From Brachynemurus nebulosus (taxonomy: Eukaryota; Arthropoda; Insecta; Neuroptera; Myrmeleontidae), in assembly GCA_035578155.1 (NCBI GenBank), contig JAPWDM010000016.1, positions 12,444,608-12,508,607 on the forward strand: 64,000 nt of DNA, read 5' to 3'. The number at the start of each line of letters is the position of its first letter. Within the stretch, counting starts at the first letter, position 1. The notes under the pieces are model-generated. The model did not search any database. It saw nothing but the letters and a program-made list of their open reading frames with translations, and was not told where the DNA came from. A program made the position numbers and the translations under genes. This document shows positions 48,177 through 60,455 of this stretch, one piece after another.

Positions 48177-48486
48177 CAATGATCTTATCTTCATATTAAG
48201 TAGATTTATTTATAAATTCTTACAATATGTAAACGGAAATCTTACATATATGTGAAATTCTGTTGCTAAGTAGTCCATCTGCCTAAAGACCTAATTCTGC
48301 TTAAATATTTAGTCAAGGATCTATAAAATAATTGGTAAAAATTTGAGTGCTCTACTAATCAAAATTGGAACTTTCGGAAAACAGCGTTTGAACGAAAGCG
48401 TATGTCAGTTGTGAGCGTTAAATAACGCTAGAAATATGGACAACATTGATATGAATTAAAGTGGCTACACGTGGCGAAAATTATCA

Positions 48487-49930
48487 CTCACAAGAGCATC
48501 ACGGAGGTGTACCCCTCCGATTTTGTTTATTCTTTGATATGTTGTAGAACATCGAAAAATAAAAGACACGTATTTTTTTTAGCGGCTGTAAAACGGTTTG
48601 AGGGAGTGAATTTAACCTTCAAAAATTGGGGTAAAATTTTAATTTATTAAATATCTCGAAAACGGTAAGAAATAGAGCAAAAGTTTAAATTAGCGATATT
48701 GCTCTTTTTTAAAGAGCTATCTATTGATATGAAACTTGCTTAAATTACATCAACAGGGGTCGTTGGGGATTAAATTTTAGGGGTTAACTTTACGAAAAGA
48801 GGGTAAAAAATACAATATATTAAAATTTTGTTTACAGATTTCAAATCTACGTGAAAAAATCTAATTGACCTGTTTTTTCTCAATTTTATAATATTAAGTT
48901 TAGGGGTGAGTAACTAGAGGGTGACTGTGTTGATATAATCATACTATTTGAGTAATTTAGGAACTACTCCATGGAAAATAGCTTAAGACAATTATAACAA
49001 CGTAAAAATGATATTCTCGAATTCAAAATTCAGTTTGATGAACACTGGAGGGGGGGGGTGAGTCACCCTCTTAAATTACATTACGTTTTTATACACTCAT
49101 TTATATTATTAACATACTTGCAGAAGATAATAACGTCAAAATAAGTGTTTCGAAAGTTCCACTATCGTATGTATTATCCATCTTCAAATATATCGTTATT
49201 TTCGATATCGATAATTTTCGATAACAAAATCTATATTTTGATAGTCGTAATACGTTTGAAACGCCCTTAACTTGCTACCCTTAAGTACTATATATACACT
49301 AATACTAAAAATAATTGTATGTAATTTAAGAGGGTGACTCACTCTCCGCCCCCCCCTCCAATGTTGATCAAACTGAATTTTGAATTCGAGAATATCATTT
49401 TTACGTTGTTACGATTGTCTTAAGCTATTTTACATGAAAAAGTTCCTGAATTGCTCAAATAGTATGATTATGTCAACACAGTCACCCTCTAGTTACTTAC
49501 CCCTAAACTAAATATTATGTAATTGAGCAAAAACAGGTCAATTAGATTTTTTCACGTAGATTTGAAATCTGTAAACAAAATTTTAATATATTGTATTTTT
49601 TACCCTCTTTCCGTAAAGTTATCCCCTAAATTTTAACCCCTAACCACCCTCCGTTGACGTAATTTAAACAAGTTTCATATCAATAGATAGCTCTTTAAAA
49701 AAGTGCAATATCGCCAATTTAAACTTTTGCTCTATCTCTTGCCGTTTTCGAGATATTTAACAAATTAAATTTTTACCCCAATTTTTGAAGGGTGATTTCA
49801 CCCCTTCAAACCGTTTTACAGCCGCTAAAAAAAAATAGGTTTCTCTTATTTTTCGATTTTCTACAACATATCAAAAAATTAACAAAATCGGGGGGGGGGG
49901 GGGTACACCCCCGTGATGCTCCTTGTCAGT
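48487..49930. mobile_element. 1.44 kb foldback element
   Basis: Arms of about 600 bp (48487-49085, 49322-49930) begin GAGCATCACGG. They include TCTAATTGACCTGTTTTTTC, AGGGTGACTGTGTTGATAT and poly-G runs. The loop of about 235 bp has GATATCGATAATTTTCGATA. No coding. The TCTAATTGAC(G/C)TGTTTT motif also occurs at the inner ends of the 13083/25577 arms. Confidence 0.85.
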
Positions 49931-50165
49931 CTCGAAAGACACACGTGTTTTAAGGTCATAACGCCAGAAGATGAATTTGGCCGGTCCAGGCCTATGCGGC
50001 GATAAAAAACACGTGTGGCATATCTTGCTGGCTACACGAGCGACAAATAACGCTAGTGACGCCAAACGCCATATCATACCGCATATCTATTGAGAAATAC
50101 AGACTGATCATTCAATTTCATTTTGAATTTATAATATTATAAATTCAAATATTATAAATTTATAT
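49670..50165 (+). repeat. 480-bp direct repeat, left copy
   Basis: Nearly identical to 53010-53480, including GGCCGGTCCAGGCCTATGCG and GGCTACACGAGCGACAAATA. The two copies flank element copy B exactly. Confidence 0.85.
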
Positions 50166-50168
50166 AAA

Positions 50169-50443
50169 TGTGTCATCATAAATAGAAAGAGCACCAAAAT
50201 ATAGGGGACACGTGTTTTTGCGTTTTTTCGAAATATGTATGGTGTCCAAGCCATATAAGGAAGAAAAAAATTGGGTTGATTATATTGCATTATTATTGAT
50301 TGCAAATACCTTCTATATTTTTAGTCGAATTTTTCCTTGAAAGAATTAGACTTATACAGTCTATACGGCAAGAACGGCGAGAGGCGAGAGTAGGGGCGCT
50401 ATCCGTTTTCGGACCCGTAGAATACGAATATGTAGAATAAATG

Positions 50444-50496
<53 letters not shown>

Positions 50497-53009
50497 CCCG
50501 GTACCTTTTAATATGTGTAGGGCCCCCCTATGGAAGTTAAGAGCTCAAATATGGTAAATGGGGCTCATTCCGATGCACAACAATACTATCAAAGTGGGGT
50601 CAAATTTTGGATCCGACCCAACCTCTAAGGGAGTGGTGGGGGGCGGAAAAGCAATAGAACTTTTCCAAACCGGTTGGAAATAATGTTTTGGTCAATTATC
50701 TATAACATATCCAAAATTCAGCTTCCTAGGATGATTTGGTGGGCGTAGAGGAGGAAAAAACGGTTTTCGCTGGATCTAACACGCTTCCAGCCCCCCAAAA
50801 TTAACGTAGAGGGTTGAAATTTGGTGTGTTGATAAAGTTCGTACCTAGGTTATGCTTTTTGGAGGTTTTAATATTTTACTCCCACCCTCCTCATTTTTAA
50901 GCTACAATTTCATGCATTTTCGACGTTTTCGAAGTTTGTACCACTCGCTCAGGTCACCCAAATAAACCTAGAGGGCTGAAATTTTGTATTCGGATTGAGT
51001 TAGAATCAAGGGGGGGCCTTTTGGGGGTCTGGACTTTTAACCCCTACCCTCACCATTTTTATACCCAAAAGAACATGATTTTTCTTGTTTTTTAACAGTT
51101 TCGTTTGGGTCAAAATCTCCCCGAATAAACCTAGAGGGCTGAAATTTTGTGTATAGGTTAAGCTAATAGCCAGACACTTCTTTTTGAAAGTTTCAACTTT
51201 TAACCCTTACCCCCACGATTTTTACGCCAATATTTCCTTAATTTTTTTGCTTGTTTTCTAACACGTCTAGAGACTCTCTAAGGAAACCTAGAGGGCCGAA
51301 ATTTTGTACGTGTATTCAGTTAGTATCCAGCTAGTACCTTTTAGGAAGTCCACATTACTTCCCCCCCCCACTTCTCCCATTTTTACATGGGAATTAAATG
51401 CTATTGTTAAATGTGTTTTAAATGCATTATTTTTATTCTAAATACAAGTAGGCGAATAAAAATTGTAAAAAATTTAAAAAAAAATGAATATAATTTTTTA
51501 ACAAATGAAATACATACATATTAAGTAATTTAAAAATGTTATTAAAGTCACTGTTTATTTATAAATTGGGAATTTTGGATTTTTATTATTTATAAAATAG
51601 AAATTTTGGATTTTTTTGGAAAGAAAAAATATGTTCATAAAAGCCTTCCAGTTTACTATTTAAGTTCCTTTTTTAATATTTAAAAATAAAACACAAAGGC
51701 AACTGGCGGATAAGCATGGGTAGAAATGCCCTCGTACGAATTGTGTTGGCTTTTTCCCTGTTAACTGCTATCGGCACAAAACTGAAATTTACTGAGATTC
51801 AGCCCTTAAAAACTTAAAACCTTTTTTTAAAGCCCCGATCAACCGGACACTCATCATCAGTTTTGAAACCACCAAAATGACAAATCGCTTGTGGACTTTC
51901 AATTACAGTTCGTTTGTAGACACTCAATACCGAAGATGAAAGGAAAAATTCCGTGATGGGGCTCCGCTGCTCACGGCGGTTTTTTATCTTTGTGTTTATT
52001 TCATCATGAAAATGTAAATTTTTACTTTCCGATAATGATTCATATATTTTTCAGTACTTACTTAAATGATAATTTAGCCATGTGTATATTTAGCTACTCA
52101 TATTCGACATTTTTTATAACTATTTCCATCAAATTTCTCTAGTCTGCAAGTGTTAATGAATATTCAACAAAAAGCAATAATCTTCCGTTAAACAATTGCC
52201 ATTATCTCCTTACAAATTCGTTTTTCACCAAAAAAACGCAGTTTATTTTTTTCTCAACGTTCGAACTATTTTTATTATTCTTTTTGTATGTTTTATAGGT
52301 GTCAGCCCCATTTCCCAAATCGCAAAATTTATTACGAAGCACCTGAACAGTGGGCGAAAGAGATTATTGCTTCTTGTCGAGCATTCATTAACACAAGCAC
52401 ACCAGAGAACTTTAACTTTCGCAGAAATAGGTATAAAAAATATCGAATATGAATAACCAAATGTACAGATGGCTAAATTACCAATTAAGTTAGTACTGAA
52501 AAATATATAAATCATTATTAGAAAGTAAAAATTTACATTTTCATGATGAAAATCAACATAAAAATTAAAAAAATATAAAACGTATTTGCAATCAATAATA
52601 ATGCAATTTAATCTATCCTATTTTTTTCTTCCTTTTATAGCTTGGATTCCACACATATTTCAAAAAATCGCAAAAACACGTATCCCCTAATTTTTGGTGC
52701 TCTTTCTACTTATGATGGAAAAAATTTGATACATTGAACCATTCAGGTTGTACAAGAAAATTTACCCCCATTTTCACCCCCCAGCCCCTCTTATTAACCT
52801 GGCCCTGGTTTAACCTATACAGGTGAATAGGTTTTTCAAAGAGTAATATTTCGTCGATTCAAAGTTTTCCTCTATCTCTTATAGTTTTCGAGATATCTTA
52901 AGAAATACGATTTTAACCTCCAACTTTAGAGGCTGGTTTCATCCTCTAAACGTGGAAGATGGCCGATAAAAAAAATATGGGTCCCTTATTTTTGCTTATT
53001 CTACACACT
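50169..53009 (-). mobile_element. 3 kb inverted-repeat element, copy B (inverted relative to A)
   Basis: Matches 42816-45684 in inverted orientation almost base for base; the chance frames of 86 and 90 codons inside are identical between copies. (TA)n is at 50449-50493. It lacks the outermost 40-340 bp of copy A at the two ends, so it is truncated at both junctions with the 480-bp direct repeats. Confidence 0.85.
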
Positions 53010-53480
53010 TTCATATCAATAGATAGCTCTTTAAAAAAGTGCAATATCGCCAATTTAAACTTTTGCTCTATCTCTTACCGTTTTCGAGATATTTAACAAA
53101 TTAAATTTTTACCCCAATTTTTGAAGGGTGATTTCACCCCTTCAAACCGTTTTACAGCCGCTAAAAAAAAATAGGTTTCTCTAATTTTTCGATGTTCTAC
53201 AACATATCAAAAAATTAACAAAATCGGGGGGGGGGGGGTCCGTGATGCTCCTTGTCAGTCTCGAAAGACACACGCGTTTTTAAGGTCATAACGCCAGAAG
53301 ATGAATTTGGCCGGTCCAGGCCTATGCGGCGATAAAAAACACGTGTGGCATATCTTGCTGGCTACACGAGCGACAAATAACGCTAGTGACGCCAAACGCC
53401 ATATCATACCGCATATCTATTGAGAAATACAGACTGATCATTCAATTTCATTTTGAATTTATAATATTATAAATATTGAA
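53010..53480 (+). repeat. 480-bp direct repeat, right copy
   Basis: See 49670-50165. It differs by a shorter poly-G run and a few substitutions. Sequence to 53700 contains repeated GTTAAAAAACGTC words related to 48380-48430. Confidence 0.85.
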
Positions 53481-53719
53481 ATGAAATTTATCGACAGTGA
53501 ACTATTAATTCTTGAAATTCAAAAGCATTAACGGCGTTATTTATCGCTCGTATATTTATCCGCGGATCAGCGTTAAAAAACGTCACGTTAATTTTCGCTA
53601 AAGAAAATAAGCGCTGAAAAACGCCCTTGTAGCCAGGGATTAACATTAAAAAACGTCGTGTTAATTTCCGCTCAAAAACAGGCGTTAAAAAAAGCTCGTG
53701 TAGCCTTAGCCTTAAGTTG

Positions 53720-53894
53720 AGCGGCCACTAGGTCGGAAACGCGGCGCGGCGCACTTCCGCTCTTGGAGATAAATACATCTGAATAAATGCAGGTTCGTCC
53801 ACTAGTTCGACAGAGCGGCACGGTACCGCCCTGAAGAACTTATTGATGTGAGAACCGCGCCGCGCCGCGTTTCCGAATTAGTGGACGTTCCGCT
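53720..53894. mobile_element. GC-rich 175-bp MITE
   Basis: AGCGGCCACTAGGTCGGAAA then CGCGGCGCGGCGC at the left return inverted at the right (GCGCCGCGCCGCGTTTCC). Arms about 35 bp. It stands out from the AT-rich surroundings. Confidence 0.75.
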
Positions 53895-54534
53895 AAGAAT
53901 AAGAGTCAATTAAAGATAAAATATTTTTAATAAAAGCTTTATTGTTTTTTTAAATAAACTTTATTATTTTTAGTAAAATCTGTTTCATTATAACATTTGT
54001 TTGAATTTTCACGTTACAAAAACCATTTTTGTCTTTTAACTCGGCGTATGTACACTATATCTTCAAGAACACGGTGTGTACACTGGGTCTTTCAGGGAAC
54101 GGTCGTGTTTTCAAAGTTTTCTAGCCTTCCAAAAAATGTAAAAAAATTCTGAGTTACTTTTTGGAGTGTCTACTACGTGGCCCAGCAGTTTCCAGAGTCA
54201 AAAGTTTAAAACTGTTATTAATAAAAATCGGCCAGTAGTCCAAAAAGCATTAAAATTAAAATTTTGTAAAGAAATTCCTAACTCTACAATGAAGGAATAT
54301 TAAAACAAATGATTTTAGGCTTTTATAGCTTATACTATGAGCTTTCAAATGAATATAATTTTTTTGGCATTGACTCCAAAAAGTTGAATTATTCAAGCAC
54401 CTGAAAATGGGGAATATTTACAGGCAAGTCATAATAAACGGAACAGTAATAAACAAAATATACAAGGTATACGTATATATGCATATGATACATATAAGAG
54501 TACAAATGTACAAATAAAAACTAAATTAAAAATA
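53895..54534. other. No gene seen
   Basis: AT-rich sequence without recognisable features. Confidence 0.4.
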
Positions 54535-55275
54535 CCCCTGTCGCAGCATCCTGCATAACATAGCGAATTTCCATTTACAAAAGTACTTTTTCTCGAAAAC
54601 TAGTTGATATAGAGTAATTGTAAATAAAAAAAAACCTTCTTTATGTGATTTTTCCGCCTCATTCCGCCAAATTTTTTTCACGAAAAATGTCCAAAACACC
54701 GTAAACGTTTTCACGAAATTTCTTAAAAATAATATGTTTCGTTCTTGAGTTATCGTGCGGACACTTAGTAAACATATACTCGTATATAAATGTGCGGACA
54801 CTTAGTAAACATATATATAAATGTGTATAAACATATATATAAATGTGATATATATTTATATAAAATAGGTATCATTTCTGCAGTAAGGGATTTTTTCTAA
54901 GTGTCGCTCTAGACACCGGAAAAATTACCGCCCCTGCCTTTCCCTAAAAAATGTCTTAATAACTTTTCTCTTTTTTCCTGAACGATTATAATTTTAAGAG
55001 CGAAATTGTGAGTTATTATTGCCCTTTTTCTTACCAAAAAATTAATGACGAGCAAATAAGAAAAAACCCTCAAATTTGCTGCCCCTAAAATCTGCCGCTC
55101 TAAGCTCCAGGTTACTCGTCCTGCTGGTAAATTCACCACTGCAGTATTGGGTTCTAGAAACCTCAAAACAAACTTCTAGCATAGAACCGGGCTTGACACT
55201 ATGATGCGGCAAATTATTAAGTCGCACCGTGACAGTGGTTGCGACAGCTGAATTTTCGATTCGAAAATTTGCTAA
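54535..55275 (+). repeat. Most complete INE/Helentron-like copy
   Basis: Order: CCCCTGTCGCAGCATCCTGC, CATAGCGAATTTCC, CTCGAAAACTAGTTGATATAG, TTATGTGATTTTTCCGCC, TTCGTTCTTGAGTTATCGTG, AT-rich core with ACACTTAGTAAACATATA repeats, GAACCGGGCTTGACAC, GTCGCACCGTGACAGTGG, terminal hairpin AATTTTCG/CGAAAATT, GCTAA followed by T. About 740 bp and non-coding. The subterminal hairpin, microsatellite core and lack of inverted termini resemble Helentron-associated INEs (DINE-1 type). Confidence 0.65.
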
Positions 55276-55296
55276 TAAAAAAGATGCAAGAAAGTG

Positions 55297-55490
55297 CAAG
55301 ATTTTTTAGCAATACCAAGACCAAGACCAAGACTGCATTTTGCAAGACCAAGACCAACACTGCATTTTGCAAGACCAAGACCAAGACCAAGACTCAACCC
55401 GCTCCAGCAAGACCAAGACCAAGATTCTTAATGCAAGAACAAGACCAATACCAAGATTTGGTAGTCTTGTTCTTGGTCTTGCATTTGCTC
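55297..55490 (+). repeat. AAGACC microsatellite with terminal hairpin
   Basis: Irregular (CAAGAC)n with ACTGCATTTTGCAAGACC inserts; at the end AACAAGACCAATACCAAGA faces TCTTGTTCTTGGTCTTGC in a hairpin. It opens two chance frames. Confidence 0.8.
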
Positions 55491-55594
55491 ATCACTACCT
55501 TTCTAACAGTACAAGTATTTTCAAAACCCGTTGTGTAGCATTCTACGCCGCATTTGCATCAGCAAGACAGTTGTGGATCTGAGATAACACAACC

Positions 55595-55845
55595 TGTACC
55601 TATCTAAAATAGTTTACCTCGGTAATAGTGAAAAAAATTTTCAATTTAATCGGTCTGTTATTTTATTTTTGACACTTTTAAGTCCCACTGACGCTGTCGG
55701 ACCTTTCATAACGTAATCTATATCTATTTAATTAAAACAGTTTAGCTCTCTAACAGTGAAAAAATTTTCAAAATCGGTCGGTTAGTTTATTTTTACCACA
55801 TACTGGCGGACCCTACATAACGCAATCTATATCTATCTAAAATAG
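55595..55845 (+). repeat. AACAGTGAAAAAATTTTC tandem units, left flank
   Basis: Two to three units of about 110 bp as at 21600-22020. The last one is interrupted by the palindromic element. Confidence 0.75.
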
Positions 55846-58800
55846 GTGCATGTCGCTGGCCCGGCCATGTCGGACATTCGATATCAAAACTATACCACGA
55901 TTTAGTACCTAATTTGTACTAATTAGTACCCCCAGTTTCAGAATTTGTACTCATAAGGTGGCGGAGATATTAAGGGGGTCCCAAATCCGGGCCAGCGACA
56001 TGCCAGCCCGGCCATGTCGGAAATTTGATATAAAAACTATACCACGATTTAGTACCTATTTTGTACTAATTTGTACTCCACTTTCAGAATTTGTACTCAT
56101 AAGATGGCGGAGATATTAAGGGGGTCCCAAATCCGGGCCAGCCCGGCCATGACGAAATTTTGATATAAAAAGTATACCACGATTTAGTACCTAATTTGTA
56201 CTCCAGTTTTAGAATTTGTACTCTTAAGATGGCAGGGATATTAAGGGGGCCCCAAAACCAGGCCAGTACAATGCTAGCCCGGCCCCGTCAGAAATTTGAT
56301 ACAAAAACTATACTACGATTTAGTACTTATTTTGTACTATGTTGCACTCCAGTTTCAGAATTTGCACCCCTAAGATGGTGGAGATATTAAGGCGGTCCCG
56401 AAACCAGTCCAGTACAATGCCAGCCCGGCCCTGTGGGAAGTTTGGTATAAACACTATACCACGATTTAGTACCTATTTTGTACTATATTGTACTCGATTT
56501 TCAGAATTTGTACCTCTAAGATAACAGAGATATTAAGGGGGTCCCAAAACCAGGCCAGTACAATGCCAGCCCGGCCCTGTCAGAAATTTGATACAAAAAC
56601 TATACAAAGATTTAGTACCTACTTTGTACTATGTTGTACTCCAGTTTCAGAATTTGCACCCCTAAGATGGCACAGATATTAAGGAGATCCCAAAACCAGT
56701 CCAGTACACTGCCAGCCCGGCCCTGTCGGAAGTTTGATATAAAAACTATACCACGATTTAGTACCTATTTTGTACTATATTACGCTCCATTTTCAGAATT
56801 TGTACCCCTAAGATGGCAGAGATATTAAAGGGGTCCCAAAACCAGTCCAGTACAATGCCAGTCCGGCCCTGTCGGTAATTTGATAAAGAAACTATACCAG
56901 GATTTAGTACCTATTTTATACTATATTGTACTCCATTTTCAAAATTTGTACCCTTAAGATGGTAGAGATATTAAGGGGGTCCCAAAACCAGGCCAGTACA
57001 ATGCCAGCCCGGCCCTGTCGGAAATTTGATACAAAAACTATAGTACGATTTAGTACCTACTTTGTACTATGTTGTACTCCAGTTTTAGAATTTGTACCCC
57101 TAAGATGGCAGATATATTAAGGGGGTCTCAAAACCAGTCCAGTTCAGTGCCAGCCCGGCCCTGTCGGAAGTTTGATATAAAAACTATACCACGATTTAGT
57201 ACCTATTTTGTACTATATTACGCTCCATTTTCAGAATTTGTACCCCTAAGATGGTAGAGATATTGAGGGTGTCTCAAAACCAGTCCAGTACACTGCCAGT
57301 CAGGCCCTGTCGGAAATTTGCTACAAAAACTATACCAGGATTTAGTACCTATTTTGTACTATATTGTACTCCATTTTCAAAATTTGCACCCTTAAGATGG
57401 CAGAGATATTAAGGGGAGTCCAGCTTCAGCATTTGTACCTGTAAGATGGCAGGGATATTAAGGGTTACGTACACCGAGACAGTGTCATGCCAGTCAGTTT
57501 TGGAAATTTGCTAAAATTGAAGACAATAAATGGATCGGTCAAGAAACGGGGAAACCCAGAAGAAAGGTAAATAAACACACGTGTACCGGAAGCGAGAGGA
57601 AAATCACGATCTTTGATGTTGAACGAGTTTCAGGTAAGCAAATACGGGGCGGGGAGGCCAGATAATAAATATTACGAAATATTTTTTTTTATTTCTAAAT
57701 TTTTGTTGATAAATGTGTATATTTTTTCTTGGCACTTAATTTAAAATTAATTGTTGTGTCGGGGCCGGACAGGGCCGGACTGGCACTGTACTGGACTGGT
57801 TTTGAGACCCTCTTAATATCTCTGATATCTTAGGGGTACAAATACTGAAACTCGGAAATTTGATATACAAACTATACCACGATTTATTACCAATTTTGTA
57901 CTATATTTTACTCGAGTTTCAAATTTCCGACAGGGCCGGACTGGTATTGTACTGGACTGGTTTTGGGAACCCCTTAATATCTCTACCATCTTAGGGGTAC
58001 AAATTCTGAAAATGGGGCATAATATACTACAAAATAGGTACTAAATCGTGGTATAGTTTTTATATCAAACTTCCGACAGGGCCGGGCTGGCACTGTACTG
58101 GACTGGTTTTGAGACCCTCTTAATATCTCTGCCATCTTAGGGGTACAAATTCTAAAACTGGAGTACAACATAGTACAAAGTAGGTACTAAGTCGTACTAT
58201 AGTTTTTGTATAAAATTTCCGACAGGGCCGGGCTGGCATTGTACTGGCCTGGTTTTGGGACCCCCTTAATATCTCTGCCATCTTAAGGGCACAAGTTTTG
58301 AAAATGGAGTAAAATATAGTACAAAAGAGGTACTAAATCCTGGTATAGTTTTTTTATCAAATCACCGACAGGGCCGGACTGGCATTGTACTGGACTGGTT
58401 TTGGGACCCCCTTAATATCTCTGCCATCTTGGGGGTACAAATTCTGAAAATGGAACGTAATATAGTACAAAATAGGTACTAAATCGTGGTATAGTGTTTA
58501 TATCAAATTTCCCACAGGGCCGGGCTTGCATTGTACTGGACTGGTTTCGGGACCACCTTAATATCTCCACCATCTTAGGAGTACAAATTCTGAAACTGGA
58601 GTGCAACATAGTACAAAATAGGTACTAAATCGTAGTATAGTTTTTGTATCAAATTTCCGACAGGGCCGGGCTAGCATTGTACTGGCCTGGTTTTGGCACC
58701 CCCTTAATATCCCTGCCATCTTAAGGGTACAAATTCTGAAACTGAAGTACAAATTAGTACAAATTAGGTACTAAATCGTGGTATACTTTTTATATCAAAA

Positions 58801-59112
58801 TTTCGTCATGGCCGGGCTGGCCCGGATTTGGGACCCCCTTAATATCTCCGCCATCTTATGAGTACAAATTCTGAAAGTGGAGTACAAATTAGTACAAAAT
58901 AGGTACTAAATCTTGGTATAGTTCTTATATCAAATTTCCGACATGGCCGGGCTGGCATGTCGCTGGCCCGGATTTGGGACCCCCCTAATATCTCCGCCAC
59001 CTTATGAGTACAAATTCTGAAACTGGGGGTACAAATTAGTACAAATTAGGTACTAAATCGTGGTATAGTTTTTGTATGGAATTTCCGACATGGCCGGGCC
59101 AGCGACATGCAC
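55846..59112. mobile_element. Palindromic satellite / foldback element
   Basis: Left arm 55846-57475 holds about 11 head-to-tail units of roughly 145 bp (GTACTCCAGTTTCAGAATTT, CCTAAGATGGCAGAGATATT, GCCAGCCCGGCCCTGTCGG, ACTATACCACGATTTAGTAC). The right arm 57770-59112 holds about 9 units in opposite orientation. Ends are GTGCATGTCGCTGG and CCAGCGACATGCAC. The 300-bp centre is unique and has CGTGTACCGGAAGCGAGAGG. CTATCTAAAATAG flanks both ends (55833-55845, 59113-59125). Short frames of 60-65 codons recur once per unit but have no independent support as genes. Confidence 0.85.
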
Positions 59113-59720
59113 CTATCTAAAATAGCTTAGCTCCCTAACAGTGAAAAAATTTTCAAAATCGGTCGGTTAGTTTATTTTTGACACTTTTGGATCTATGGAC
59201 CCTGGCAGACCTTACATTACGTAATCTATATTTACCTAAATAGTTTAGCTCTGTAACAGTGAAAAAATCTTCAAAATAGGTCACTTAGTTTACTTTTGAC
59301 ACTTTTGGGTCCTATGGACCCTGTGCGGACCTTACATAATGTAATCTATATCTATCTGAAATAGTTTAGCTCTGTAGCAGTGAAAAAATTTTCAAAATTT
59401 GTCGTTTAGCTTATTTTTTACAATTATGGGATCAGTAAACCCTGGTGGAACTCATACAACTCTAGTACTCTAACAGTAAGAAAAGGGTGCTAGGGATCTC
59501 ATATAACTTATGACAGTCCGTAAGGTTCTTGCGGACATCATTTAATTACTTAATTCAAATACTTTAACTTACTAACTGTGAAAAAATTTTTAAAATCCAT
59601 TGGGTAATTAATTTTTGGCCTTTTTAGGTCCCCAAAACCTTAACGGATTTCACATAAGATACCTTAAATCCATTTAAAATTGTTTAGCTTTCTAACATTA
59701 ATAATTATTAGTGAAAAAAT
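59113..59720 (+). repeat. AACAGTGAAAAAATTTTC tandem units, right flank
   Basis: Four or five units continuing the array at 55595; the later part (GGGATCTCATATAACTTATG, TCCGTAAGGTTCTTGCGGAC) matches 21895-21950. Confidence 0.75.
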
Positions 59721-60107
59721 TTTCAAAATCGATTCATTTAAAATTTTTTTCCGTGCATACATAATATTATGTTGTTTTGCTTTATATTTAAAAATATTTT
59801 ATCATAACATAAATTTCAATTTCCTGTTTTTTTAAAATTCAATAAAAAAAAATATCTTCATTACATAAACTTTAAAAATCTGCTTAATTTTCATTTTTCA
59901 ACTTGAGACAGATCTATGCTAATTATAACGCAATAAATGAGAAACAAAACTTCGTTTATTATAAATACATATATGTGTATAGATATCAACTGTTTCCATA
60001 AAAACGCCTAACAAAAAAAGATTTTTGTATATATTATAATGAATTGAGACACAAATATAAATTACTTATTAGACTGACAAAGAGAGAAAATTAATACAAA
60101 TGTGAAA

Positions 60108-60380
60108 AATTACGATTTTCTCGAAAAATACTTAACATAATAGAAGGAAAACTATAAAAACATTTCCTTCATAATTTTTTTTGGCTTTTCAACGATGTAA
60201 GAATTGAACTGTCTAATGATCGGACCGAATGATAAAAAAATGATTCAAAATGGCCAGAAAACCTCCTTCTGGGCATCCGATATGTCTGGCTAAAGAACTT
60301 AGCCAAGCCAGATCCAAATTAAGTATAAATACAAAATTTCATAAGCATTAAAAGTTACGTTCGAAAGTTATCGTGGCGAC

Positions 60381-60455
<75 letters not shown>

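Noticed and set aside
43314..52515. Identical 86- and 90-codon frames in copies A and B
   Set aside because: They overlap on opposite strands of a nested foldback; identity reflects recent duplication of the DNA, not protein conservation.
55297..55582. 99- and 80-codon frames over the AAGACC repeat
   Set aside because: Simple-sequence translation (KTKTKT and DQDQDQ).
56196..58752. Series of 61-65 codon frames with MLYSSFRICTPKMA-like starts
   Set aside because: One per satellite unit, present in both arms as mirror images; explained by the 145-bp repeat.
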